This document shows positions 49,254 through 57,569 of a stretch of DNA of 64,000 bases, piece by piece. A model generated the notes under the pieces. It ran no database searches and had not been told where the DNA came from. It saw only the letters and a list, made by a program, of their open reading frames with translations. The first letter of the stretch is position 1. The number at the start of each line of letters is the position of its first letter. The stretch comes from Pseudophaeobacter arcticus DSM 23566 (GTDB lineage: Bacteria; Pseudomonadota; Alphaproteobacteria; Rhodobacterales; Rhodobacteraceae), in the NCBI RefSeq assembly GCF_000473205.1, contig NZ_KI421507.1, forward strand, positions 2,853,188 through 2,917,187. The letters run 5' to 3'. A program made the position numbers and the translations under genes.

Positions 49254-51284
49254 ATGAGCCTTCAAGACGTATCAAGTTTTGCCGCAGGTGAATGGATCGC
49301 CCCAGGTGCCGGTGCCCGCAACATCGCCAGTGCCATAACCGGTGCGCCGCTGGCGCAGGCCGGCAATGACGCGCTGGATGTGCAGGTCATGCTGGCCTAT
49401 GCCCGCGACACCGGTGGCCCAGCCCTGCGCGCGCTGACCTTTCATGACCGCGCCCGCATGATCAAGGCGCTGGCGGCCCATCTGGGCCAGCACAAACAGG
49501 CGCTTTATGATCTGAGCTTTGAAACAGGCGCCACCCAGGCGGACCATATGATCGACATCGACGGCGGCATCGGCACCATGTTTGTCTTTGCCTCCAAGGG
49601 GCGGCGCGAAATGCCCGACGCCAAGGTCTACCTGGATGGCGAGGTTGAGCAACTGTCGCGCAACGGCACCTTCCTGGGCCAGCATATCTGCACACCTTTG
49701 CAGGGGGTTGCGGTGCATATCAACGCCTTCAACTTTCCGGTCTGGGGCATGTTGGAGAAACTCGCCCCCAGCCTGCTGGCCGGCGTGCCTGCCATCGTCA
49801 AACCCGCCACCGCCACCTGCTATGTGACGGAACTGGCCGTGCGCTTGATGCTCGACAGTGGCATCCTGCCCGCCGGTGCGCTGCAGCTGGTGTCTGGTGG
49901 CCTGGGCGATATGCTGGACCATCTGACCCTGCAGGATGTGGTCAGCTTTACCGGCTCGGCCCAGACCGCGCTGAAGCTGCGTCAAAACCCGGTCATTCTG
50001 GAAAACTCCATCCGCTTTGTGGCGGAACAGGACAGCCTGAACGCGTCGATTCTGGGGCCGGATGCCACCCCCGGCACGCCGGAATTTGACCTTTTCATCA
50101 AAGAAGTCAGCCGCGAGATGACCACCAAGGCGGGGCAGAAATGTACCGCCGTGCGCCGCATCATCACGCCCGAGGCCCAGACCGAGGCCGTGATTGAGGC
50201 CCTGTCGGCACGTCTGGCCAAAACCACCATTGGTGACCCCCGCCTGGAAAGCACCCGCATGGGCGCGCTGGTTTCGAACAGCCAAAAACGCGACGTGCTG
50301 GAAAAAGCGGCGATTCTGGCCACCGAAGCCACCCGTGTTTACGGCGATCCCGATGATTTTACCGTGACTGGCGTCGATGCGGAAAAAGGCGCCTTTGTGC
50401 CGCCGATGCTGTTTCACTGCGAAAATCCCGATGCGGCCCAGCGCGTGCATGACACCGAGGCCTTTGGCCCGGTGTCCACCGTCATGGGCTACCGCGATCT
50501 GGACCACGCCGTAGCCCTGGCGAACCGCGGCGAAGGCTCGCTGGTGGCCTCCTGCATGACCAATGATCCAGCGGTGGCCCGCGCGGTTGCCCTGGGATCG
50601 GGCGCCTATCACGGGCGGATCTATTTCAACAACCGCGCCTCGATGCAGGAAAGCACCGGCCATGGCTCGCCGCTGCCGCATATGGTGCATGGTGGTCCCG
50701 GTCGCGCTGGCGGCGGGGAGGAGCTCGGCGGTATTCGCGGGGTGAAACACTATATGCAGCGCACCGCCATTCAGGGCAGCCCCGATATTCTCGCCGCCAT
50801 TGGCGAACAATGGGTGCCCGGTGGCAGCGAAGTGACAGCACCTGCGCATCCCTTCACCCGCAAATTTGGCGAACTGGCAATTGGCGAGACCCTTAACAGC
50901 CCGTCGCGCCAGGTGACGCTGGAAGATATCGAGCATTTTGCCAATTTCACCGGCGATACCTTCTACGCCCATATGGATGACGCCGCCGCCAAGCGAAACC
51001 CCTTCTTCCCCGGTCGCGTCGCCCATGGCTATCTGCTGCTCTCCTTTGCCGCCGGTCTGTTTGTCGAACCCAACGAAGGCCCCGTTCTGGCCAATACCGG
51101 CCTGGACAACCTGCGCTTCATGAAGCCGGTTTCGGCAGGCGACAGCATCAAGGTTCGCCTCAGCGTCAAGAAAAAGACCCCCCGCAACGACGAATATGGC
51201 GAGGTCCGCTGGCATGTGACCCTGACCAATCAAGACGATGAAAAAGTTGCGGAATATGAACTGCTGACCATGAACGCCTTCTAA
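49254..51284 (+). CDS. paaZ: Oxepin-CoA hydrolase/3-oxo-5,6-dehydrosuberyl-CoA semialdehyde dehydrogenase
   Basis: A 676-residue fusion that opens the oxepin ring and oxidises the resulting aldehyde. The N-terminal aldehyde dehydrogenase has the motifs [19 protein letters not shown] and the catalytic Cys near 297 (GQKCTAVRR), equivalent to C295 of E. coli PaaZ. The C-terminal MaoC-type hydratase (from about 545) has [10 protein letters not shown] and [13 protein letters not shown] with the Asp/His pair. Both active sites look intact, unlike the hydratase-only forms linked to tropone and tropodithietic acid synthesis. Start at 49254 with AAGGAC upstream. Confidence 0.96.
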   Translation: MSLQDVSSFAAGEWIAPGAGARNIASAITGAPLAQAGNDALDVQVMLAYARDTGGPALRALTFHDRARMIKALAAHLGQHKQALYDLSFETGATQADHMIDIDGGIGTMFVFASKGRREMPDAKVYLDGEVEQLSRNGTFLGQHICTPLQGVAVHINAFNFPVWGMLEKLAPSLLAGVPAIVKPATATCYVTELAVRLMLDSGILPAGALQLVSGGLGDMLDHLTLQDVVSFTGSAQTALKLRQNPVILENSIRFVAEQDSLNASILGPDATPGTPEFDLFIKEVSREMTTKAGQKCTAVRRIITPEAQTEAVIEALSARLAKTTIGDPRLESTRMGALVSNSQKRDVLEKAAILATEATRVYGDPDDFTVTGVDAEKGAFVPPMLFHCENPDAAQRVHDTEAFGPVSTVMGYRDLDHAVALANRGEGSLVASCMTNDPAVARAVALGSGAYHGRIYFNNRASMQESTGHGSPLPHMVHGGPGRAGGGEELGGIRGVKHYMQRTAIQGSPDILAAIGEQWVPGGSEVTAPAHPFTRKFGELAIGETLNSPSRQVTLEDIEHFANFTGDTFYAHMDDAAAKRNPFFPGRVAHGYLLLSFAAGLFVEPNEGPVLANTGLDNLRFMKPVSAGDSIKVRLSVKKKTPRNDEYGEVRWHVTLTNQDDEKVAEYELLTMNAF

Positions 51285-51310
51285 GGCGCCGAAACAGCAA
51301 TACCGTTACG

Positions 51311-51337
51311 CTCCGGGCTGGTCTAACTGGCCCGGAG
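51311..51337 (+). terminator. Hairpin between paaZ and paaX-like gene
   Basis: CTCCGGGC (51311-51318) pairs with GCCCGGAG (51330-51337) over an 11-base loop. It lies 27 bases after the paaZ stop; with no T-run it may only partly terminate before the paaX-like gene. Confidence 0.6.
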
Positions 51338-51353
51338 TGCCTATCCTGTTGTC

Positions 51354-52157
51354 ATGACAGCAGCACTTTCCCTAGATTTTGAGGCGAGCATCGCCCAGCT
51401 TACCGATCTGCAGAACCTGCGGGTCTGGTCGATCATTGTCTCGCTGTTTGGCGATCTGGCGCAGAAACCCGGTGATCAGATCAGCGGCACCACCCTGACC
51501 CAGATCATCACCCCGATGGGGATCAAACCCGAAGCGATCCGCGTGGCGCTGCACCGTCTGCGCAAGGACGGCTGGATCGAAAGCACGCGCTCCGGGCGCG
51601 CCTCGGTACATTATCTGACCGAGTTTGGCCGCAACCAATCCGCCGCCGTGACCCCGCGCATCTACGCCCGCGCACCGCAGCCGCCACAGACCTGGCATCT
51701 GCTGATCGCAGAGGACGGCAGCGGCCAGGCCGCGCTGGAAGAAACCCTGCTGCTGCCGCAATACACCCAGGTCAACCGCCGCACTGCGCTGGGATGCGGG
51801 CCAGCTCCCGGCGGGCTGGACGATCTATTTGTGGCACAGGTCTCCGCGTTTTCCGTGCCCAACTGGCTGCAGGCCCGGCTGTTTCCGCAGGATCTGATCG
51901 AGGCCTGCCAATCCCTGCTTGACGCTCTGGCCAAGATCCCGCCCCCCGCAACCGACCTGTCCCCCGATCAGATTGCCACCCTGCGCACCCTGATCGTGCA
52001 CCACTGGCGCAGAATTGCCCTGCGTCACCCGGTGCTGCCAACAGGGTTTTCCCCCGACGCCTGGGCCGGAGAGGCCTGCCGCACCCGTGTCTTTGCCCTG
52101 CTGGACAGATTACCGCGACCACAGCTTCAGGCTCTGGAACAGCGCCCCCCTGCCTAG
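51354..52157 (+). CDS. PaaX-family transcriptional regulator
   Basis: A 267-residue protein with an N-terminal winged-helix domain (IKPEAIRVALHRLRKDGWIESTRSG split over about 60-85) and the C-terminal PaaX domain (VHHWRRIALRHPVLP near 222-236). In E. coli PaaX represses paa genes and is relieved by phenylacetyl-CoA. Here it is directly downstream of paaZ, giving the cluster two regulators of different families (TetR and PaaX). Confidence 0.88.
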   Translation: MTAALSLDFEASIAQLTDLQNLRVWSIIVSLFGDLAQKPGDQISGTTLTQIITPMGIKPEAIRVALHRLRKDGWIESTRSGRASVHYLTEFGRNQSAAVTPRIYARAPQPPQTWHLLIAEDGSGQAALEETLLLPQYTQVNRRTALGCGPAPGGLDDLFVAQVSAFSVPNWLQARLFPQDLIEACQSLLDALAKIPPPATDLSPDQIATLRTLIVHHWRRIALRHPVLPTGFSPDAWAGEACRTRVFALLDRLPRPQLQALEQRPPA

Positions 52158-52187
52158 CGATCCCCGTTTTTATACCGGAGTATTCCC

Positions 52188-53153
52188 ATGTCCGCCCTTA
52201 GCAGTCTTGCCCTGATCGCCCTCGCTGCCCCTGCGGCGCTGATGGGGGCCTCGCATCTCAAAACCCGCAAACTGGCACGCGAGGCACGGCAATTGGTGCC
52301 GCCCATCGGCCAGTTCTGCAACACGGTGCAGGGGAAAATCCACTATATCGACATCGGTCCGCGCGATGCCCAACCTCTGGTGCTGATCCACGGGTTGAGC
52401 GGCCAATTGCAGCATTTTACCTATGCCCTGGCCGAAGCCCTGGCCAAGGATCACCGGGTCATCGCAGTGGACCGGCCCGGCTGCGGCTATTCCACCCGCG
52501 CCAGTGATGCGATGGCGCGCCTGCCGGAACAGGCAAAAACCCTGCTGGAGGTACTGGACAAGCTGCAGGTCCACCAGCCGGTTCTGGTGGGGCACTCGCT
52601 GGGCGGCGCCGTCTCGCTGGCCATGGCGCTGCAGGCCCCGGAGAAAATTCGCGGCCTGGCCCTGCTGGCACCGCTGACGCATCCCTCACAGCAGGGGGCC
52701 GAGGCCTTTAAAGGGTTGATTGTCCATACCAGCATCATGCGCCACCTGATGGCCCAGACTGTGGCAGTCCCTACAGCACAACGCACCGCAGAACCGGTTC
52801 TGCAACAGATCTTTGCCCCCGAGACCTGCCCGGATGATTTCCTGATCAAGGCTGGTGGCGCCCTGGGGCTGCGCCCCGAGAGCTTTGTCGCCGCCTCGGC
52901 GGATGCATCCTTTCTGTACCCGGCAATCGAGATCCAGGCCGCCCGCTACGCAAAAGAGCTCAGCACACCAGGGTCGATTCTCTTTGGGGCCGAGGACGCC
53001 ATCCTCGACCCTCAGTCTCAGGGCAAAACAATGGAAACCTATGGTTTGAGCTGCCAAATCGCCCCGGAACATGGGCATATGTTGCCAATCACCGCCCCGG
53101 CGCTGTGTAATGACTTCATCCGCGCCACTTTGCAGGCCCTGCCCAGCACCTGA
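52188..53153 (+). CDS. Alpha/beta-fold hydrolase
   Basis: A 321-residue hydrolase with an N-terminal hydrophobic segment (about 4-20), suggesting membrane anchoring or export. The catalytic fold is plain: LVLIHGLSGQLQHF near 64-77 for the oxyanion, the nucleophile elbow VGHSLGGAVSLAMAL near 130-145, and the base in EHGHMLPI near the C-terminus. Its substrate is unknown. It follows the paaX-like gene by 31 bases but has its own likely role. Confidence 0.87.
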   Translation: MSALSSLALIALAAPAALMGASHLKTRKLAREARQLVPPIGQFCNTVQGKIHYIDIGPRDAQPLVLIHGLSGQLQHFTYALAEALAKDHRVIAVDRPGCGYSTRASDAMARLPEQAKTLLEVLDKLQVHQPVLVGHSLGGAVSLAMALQAPEKIRGLALLAPLTHPSQQGAEAFKGLIVHTSIMRHLMAQTVAVPTAQRTAEPVLQQIFAPETCPDDFLIKAGGALGLRPESFVAASADASFLYPAIEIQAARYAKELSTPGSILFGAEDAILDPQSQGKTMETYGLSCQIAPEHGHMLPITAPALCNDFIRATLQALPST

Positions 53154-53277
53154 CAACGGGTTGAAAACTCCAAAAACTGTCGGCGCAGGTGAAAAAACAT
53201 TCCCGAAAGCCGGTTTCCCCTGCATTTGCGCCTTGACCCCAGAGGCGCCATTCCGTAAATCGCCCCTCACAGAAGAT

Positions 53278-53354
53278 GGCGCGGTAGCTCAGTTGGTTAG
53301 AGCGATCGACTCATAATCGATAGGTCGGGAGTTCAAGTCTCCCCCACGCCACCA
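53278..53354 (+). tRNA. tRNA-Met (CAT), elongator-type
   Basis: A 77-nt cloverleaf with encoded CCA. The D stem is GCTC/GAGC, the anticodon stem ATCGA/TCGAT with loop CTCATAA (anticodon CAT), and the T stem GGGAG/CTCCC with TTCAAGT. The acceptor begins GGCGCGG and ends CCACGCC, with a C-A mismatch at pair 5-68. The G1-C72 pair and D/anticodon arms resemble elongator tRNA-Met rather than the initiator; tRNA-Ile2 also carries CAT, so its identity is not absolute. A T-run follows the CCA end. Confidence 0.9.
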
Positions 53355-53518
53355 TTTTTCCTCTGTAAGATCCCACTAGATTTCCCCTTTCAAATCAATG
53401 CGCTGCGCCTATTTCCCTGACCCAGGTCCGCTCCATTTTGTCCCGCTAGACCCCCTGCGGCCCGCTGCGGAAAATCTGGGACTGGCTCCCTTTTGGCCGG
53501 CCCCCTATACCTGTGCCC

Positions 53519-54427
53519 ATGAAACAGAGCCCAACCACCGGAATACTTGCCATAGATGGCGGCGGAACCCGTTGCCGGTTCGCGCTGGAGCGGGCCGGTA
53601 AGGTCATTCGGGTCGACAGCGGGCCTGCAAATGTCTCCAGCGATTTTGACGGGGCTCTGGCGCAGATCCATCTGGGGCTGGAGCGCCTTTGCGCCAGCGC
53701 AGAGCTGCCGCTGGCGCAACTGGCCAAGCTCCCCGCCTTTGTTGGCCTGGCCGGGGTTGTCAGTGCTGACATTGCCCAGCGGCTGCAGCAGCACCTGCCC
53801 CTGACCCGGACCCGCATCGCAGACGACAGACCCGCCGCTCTGCGTGGGGCGCTTGGCCGGGCCGAGGGGGCAATTGCCCATTGCGGCACCGGATCCTTTC
53901 TGGCCAGTCAGATCAAGGGAGAGCGCCGCATTATTGGCGGCTGGGGACAGCAGCTTGGCGATCAGGCCTCGGCGCAGTGGCTGGGGCGTCTGGCCCTGGC
54001 GCGCACATTGGATATGGTGGATGGCCTGGAGCCCGCCGCGCCCTTAGCCACGCAGCTCCTCGCCAGGTTTTCAGGCTCTGCCGGGATTGTCGCCTTTGCC
54101 GCTCAGGCCAGCCCGATGGAATTGGGGGCACTGGCCCGGGATGTCACCCGCCATGCCAGCCAGGGCGATACGCTGGCCATTGATCTGATGCATCAGGGCG
54201 CGCGCTACCTTGCCGATACCCTGCCACGGATCGGCTGGACAGCCGGTCATGCGCTCTGCCTCACTGGCGGTCTGGCGCCGCAGTACCAGGCCTATCTGCC
54301 CCGGCAGATGCAGGATGCGCTGCAACCGCCCCAAGGCGACCCTGTGACCGGGGCACTGGCGCTGGCACGGGAATTCGCCACCGCCCCCCCTACTGTGGCA
54401 GATCCCGCCACCAGGACCTCACCATGA
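53519..54427 (+). CDS. BadF/BadG-family sugar kinase, probable N-acetylglucosamine kinase
   Basis: A 302-residue ASKHA-fold kinase. The phosphate-1 loop ILAIDGGGTRCRFAL is at about 9-23, and IAHCGTGSFLA with GGWGQQLGDQAS gives the second phosphate and sugar region. It overlaps nagA by four bases, which points to phosphorylation of GlcNAc before deacetylation. The ATG at 53519 is preferred; a GTG two codons upstream is possible. Cytoplasmic. Confidence 0.87.
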   Translation: MKQSPTTGILAIDGGGTRCRFALERAGKVIRVDSGPANVSSDFDGALAQIHLGLERLCASAELPLAQLAKLPAFVGLAGVVSADIAQRLQQHLPLTRTRIADDRPAALRGALGRAEGAIAHCGTGSFLASQIKGERRIIGGWGQQLGDQASAQWLGRLALARTLDMVDGLEPAAPLATQLLARFSGSAGIVAFAAQASPMELGALARDVTRHASQGDTLAIDLMHQGARYLADTLPRIGWTAGHALCLTGGLAPQYQAYLPRQMQDALQPPQGDPVTGALALAREFATAPPTVADPATRTSP

Positions 54428-55587
54428 GCCAGCAAAGCATCGTTTACGGAGGTGGCCCGATCTTTGATGGCCACAGCCTGCAACAGGGCATGAGCGCCCG
54501 TTTTGAGGCCGGGAAACTGGTCAGCCTGACGCCGGGCAGCCCCCGCGCAGCAGATGCGCCCTATGTAGATCTTGCCGGGGATATCCTCAGCCCCGGGTAT
54601 CTGGATCTGCAGGTCAATGGCGGCGATGGCATCATGCTGAACGCCGAGCCCAGCTGTGCCGGGCTTGCGCGCATTGCCAGGGCGCACCGGCGGCTAGGCG
54701 CGGTGCAGATCCTGCCGACGCTGATCACCGACACACCGCAGAAAACCGCCCAGGTCATCGCCACCACCCAGCAGGCCCTCACCGCCGGAGTGCCCGGTAT
54801 TGCCGGGTTGCATCTGGAGGGGCCGCATCTGGCGCAGAGCCGCAAAGGCGCCCATGATGCGGCTTTGATCCGGAGGATGACCCCGGCGGATCTGGAGGTG
54901 CTTCTGGCAGCGGCAGAGCTCCTGCCGGTGCTGATGGTCACCCTGGCGCCAGAAAGCGTAAATCTGGACCAGATCAGAGCGCTGCGCCGTGCCGGGGTGA
55001 TCCTGTCGCTGGGGCATACGGATGCGCCCTATGAACAGGCGATGAACTATGCCGAGGCCGGTGTCAGCTGTGTCACCCATCTGTTCAACGCCATGAGCCC
55101 GCTTGGCCACCGCGCCCCCGGCCTGCCCGGTGCGGCGCTCATCAATCCGCAGCTATATGCCGGGCTGATTGCCGATGGCATCCATGTGCATCCTGCAACG
55201 CTGCGCGCCGCCTGGGCTGCCAAGATGGGAAATCCCAGCCCCAGGGGCAAGATCTACCTGGTCAGTGACGCCATGGCCCCGGCAGGCAGTGAGATCACCT
55301 CGTTCCAGCTGGAAGGCCGCCAGATCCTGCGCCAGAACGGGCGGCTCACCCTGGGGGATGGCACTCTGGCGGGCGCGGATCTTGACCTCACCACAGCGCT
55401 GCGCGTGCTCGTCACCCACTGCGATATTCCGCTGGAAGAGGCCCTGACAGCCGCCGTAACCACCCCGCGACAGGTGATCGGCCAATGGGCACAGGACTGC
55501 TCCGTGCTTGGCCTGGCACAAAGCGATTTTATCCGTATTCAAAGCGATCTCAGCACGGCACAGCCTATCTGCGAGATCGCAGGCTAG
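54424..55587 (+). CDS. nagA: N-acetylglucosamine-6-phosphate deacetylase
   Basis: A 387-residue amidohydrolase that removes acetate from GlcNAc-6-phosphate, feeding amino-sugar recycling or chitin use. GYLDLQVNGGDG near 59-70 corresponds to the first metal region, LHLEGPHLAQSRKGAH carries the conserved Glu, LGHTDAPYEQA and THLFNAMSPLGHR carry the metal histidines, and VSDAMAPAG carries the catalytic Asp. Coupled to the kinase. nagB is not in the window. Confidence 0.95.
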   Translation: MSQQSIVYGGGPIFDGHSLQQGMSARFEAGKLVSLTPGSPRAADAPYVDLAGDILSPGYLDLQVNGGDGIMLNAEPSCAGLARIARAHRRLGAVQILPTLITDTPQKTAQVIATTQQALTAGVPGIAGLHLEGPHLAQSRKGAHDAALIRRMTPADLEVLLAAAELLPVLMVTLAPESVNLDQIRALRRAGVILSLGHTDAPYEQAMNYAEAGVSCVTHLFNAMSPLGHRAPGLPGAALINPQLYAGLIADGIHVHPATLRAAWAAKMGNPSPRGKIYLVSDAMAPAGSEITSFQLEGRQILRQNGRLTLGDGTLAGADLDLTTALRVLVTHCDIPLEEALTAAVTTPRQVIGQWAQDCSVLGLAQSDFIRIQSDLSTAQPICEIAG

Positions 55588-55610
55588 CCGGACGGACAGC
55601 CTGATCCTGG

Positions 55611-55705
55611 CCCAGTCACAGCCCAGTCACGGCCCCGCTCACGGCCCCAGTCACAGCCCCGCTCACGGCCCCCAGTCACAGCCCCGCTCACGGCCCAGTC
55701 ACGGG
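55611..55705. repeat. 12-bp tandem array at the LysR gene stop
   Basis: Eight units of 11-13 bp alternate between CCCAGTCACRG and CCCCGCTCACGG forms, making a 24-bp higher-order period. The array fills the nagA-LysR gap and includes the LysR stop (TCA at 55699-55701 on the plus strand). Confidence 0.92.
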
Positions 55706-56607
55706 CCCCAGAGGTTCTGCTCGGTTGACTGGAACCATTTGGCCAGATGTTCGATCAAGGCCCGAATGCGCGCTGTGAGGTGGCGGCTTGGCGGATAGAC
55801 CACATAGAGCGGCAGCGGCGCGTCTTCGCGATCTGCAAACAGCAACTGCAGGCGCCCCGCTTCGACCAAAGGTTTCACCGTGTAATAGGGGCAGCGGCCA
55901 ATGCCCTGGCCACCTGCTGCCATATGGGCCACCGCGCGCGGAGAATTGGCCCGAAAGCTGCCGCTCACCAGCACAGAGGTCACTTTGCCTGCCTCGTTGA
56001 AGCGCCAGCGCTCAGGCTGCGCCGAGGATTGCAGCATCAGGCAGTTATGGGTCGCCAGGGCCTTGGGGTGGCCCGGCTCGCCGTGACGTGCCAGATAATC
56101 CGGCGCCGCCACCACCACCAGACGCATATCGCAGAGTTTACGCGCCACCAGAGTCGAATCCTGCAGCTTGCCAAAGCGAATGGCCAGATCAATGCCCTCT
56201 TCAACCAGGGGTGCGTGATAGTCCGACAGCAGCATTTCGATCTGCACCTTGGGGTGGCTTTGCTGAAACGGTGTCACCGCCTGCACCAGCTCGCGGCTGC
56301 CAAAACCCGTGGGCGCAGTGAGCCGGATTGGCCCGGCCAATTCGGACTGGCGCTCCTGGATGACCCCTTCCATCTCATCAATCTGGTCCAACACCGGCAG
56401 GCAGCGCTCCAGATAGGCCTGGCCGGTATCGGTCAGGGTGACCGAACGGGTGGTGCGGTTAAACAGCTGCGCGCCCAGGCGTTCTTCCAGCCGGGCCACA
56501 TATTTGCTGGCCAGTTTGGTGCTGATGCCGATCTGGCGCGCCCCACCCGTAAAGGAATGCCGCGCTGCAACCGCAACAAAAGTTCGCATGCAATCCAATG
56601 TGTCCAT
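55699..56607 (-). CDS. LysR-family transcriptional regulator
   Basis: A 302-residue LysR protein with an N-terminal helix-turn-helix (FVAVAARHSFTGGARQIGIS near 10-29) and the substrate-binding domain from about 90. It is divergent from a GST gene that is followed by an oxidoreductase and a DUF1348 gene. This LysR-GST-oxidoreductase arrangement recurs in proteobacteria and suggests control of a detoxification set. The stop codon lies inside a tandem array. Confidence 0.9.
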   Translation of the reverse strand: MDTLDCMRTFVAVAARHSFTGGARQIGISTKLASKYVARLEERLGAQLFNRTTRSVTLTDTGQAYLERCLPVLDQIDEMEGVIQERQSELAGPIRLTAPTGFGSRELVQAVTPFQQSHPKVQIEMLLSDYHAPLVEEGIDLAIRFGKLQDSTLVARKLCDMRLVVVAAPDYLARHGEPGHPKALATHNCLMLQSSAQPERWRFNEAGKVTSVLVSGSFRANSPRAVAHMAAGGQGIGRCPYYTVKPLVEAGRLQLLFADREDAPLPLYVVYPPSRHLTARIRALIEHLAKWFQSTEQNLWGP

Positions 56608-56798
56608 CGCTTGGCCCCCGGCTCCTGTCCTGCCCCTTCTGGATAGTCAATTATCGCCTCCGCGTACATACTCACTCCACAAAAATGAGCATTATCACCT
56701 GTTCGTTCTGAATGTATCTCTTCCTCACCGAAACAGCGGCCCCACCCAGCCGCTCCCCGCTCCCACCGCATAAGCGGTAAACTTCTGAGGTACCTCCA

Positions 56799-57425
56799 AT
56801 GTCCAATACTCTGCGCATCCACAGTTTCCCCCTCTCGGGTCACGGTCACCGGGTTGAACTTTTTGCCAGCTTGGCTGGCATCGCCCATGAGGTCATCACC
56901 GTCGATCTGGCCAAAGGTGAACAACAAGGAGAGGCCTTTCTGGCACTGAACCCCGTCGGCCAGGTGCCGGTGATCGAAGACGGCGATACCGTGATCAGTG
57001 ATTCCAACGCCATCCTGGTCTATCTTGCCCGCAAATATGCCCCTGCCTATCTGCCCAGCGATCCGGTTGCCGAGGCCGAGGTGCAGAAATTCCTGACCCT
57101 GGCTGCCGGCGAAGTGGCCTTTGGTCCTGCCGCCGCGCGTCTGATCAATGTCTTTAACGCGCCCCTGGATGCGGATTTCTGCAAAACCATCGCCGCGCGC
57201 GTTCTGGGCAAGCTGGAGGCCCATCTGACAGGACGTGACTTCCTGGTCGGCACCGCGCCCACCATCGCGGATGTGGCGATCTACTCCTATGTGGCCCATG
57301 CCCCCGAAGGCGACATCTCGCTGGAGCCCTACCCGAATGTGCGCCGCCTGCTGAGCAACATCGAAGGGCTGAAGGGCTTTAAACCCATGCCCGTCACCCC
57401 GGTTGGTCTCTCCGCCGCGGCCTAG
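56799..57425 (+). CDS. Glutathione S-transferase
   Basis: A 208-residue GST. The N-terminal thioredoxin fold has FPLSGHGHRVELFASLAGI near 7-25 (candidate catalytic Ser in LSGHG), VPVIEDGDTVISDSNAILVYL near 56-76, and a helical C-terminal domain with GTAPTIADVAIYSYV. The start has TGAGGTACC a few bases upstream. First gene of a plus-strand unit divergent from the LysR regulator. The substrate is unknown. Confidence 0.92.
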   Translation: MSNTLRIHSFPLSGHGHRVELFASLAGIAHEVITVDLAKGEQQGEAFLALNPVGQVPVIEDGDTVISDSNAILVYLARKYAPAYLPSDPVAEAEVQKFLTLAAGEVAFGPAAARLINVFNAPLDADFCKTIAARVLGKLEAHLTGRDFLVGTAPTIADVAIYSYVAHAPEGDISLEPYPNVRRLLSNIEGLKGFKPMPVTPVGLSAAA

Positions 57426-57447
57426 ATCTGCCCCACTCACGATAGCC

Positions 57448-57472
57448 TCCGGGGCGGGTCACCCGCCCCGGA
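57448..57472 (+). terminator. Hairpin after the GST gene
   Basis: TCCGGGGCGGG (57448-57458) and CCCGCCCCGGA (57462-57472) form an 11-bp stem with a TCA loop, 22 bases after the GST stop. There is no T-run, so partial termination or RNA processing is possible. Confidence 0.65.
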
Positions 57473-57478
57473 TATATC

Positions 57479-57511
57479 CAGCCTGCAGACAGCCCGCAGA
57501 CAGCCTGCACA
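57479..57511. repeat. 11-bp tandem array, three units
   Basis: CAGCCTGCAGA, CAGCCCGCAGA and CAGCCTGCACA follow head to tail in the gap between the GST gene and the oxidoreductase. Confidence 0.85.
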
Positions 57512-57569
57512 GGCGCTCTCCTTCCCGCTTCCCCCGTGCCCCGCCCCACCAACCGTGACGAGATCCGCC

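Noticed and set aside
49272..51233. Long minus-strand open frame (653 codons)
   Set aside because: Antisense to paaZ, whose two active sites are intact; low-complexity His/Gly/Gln composition.
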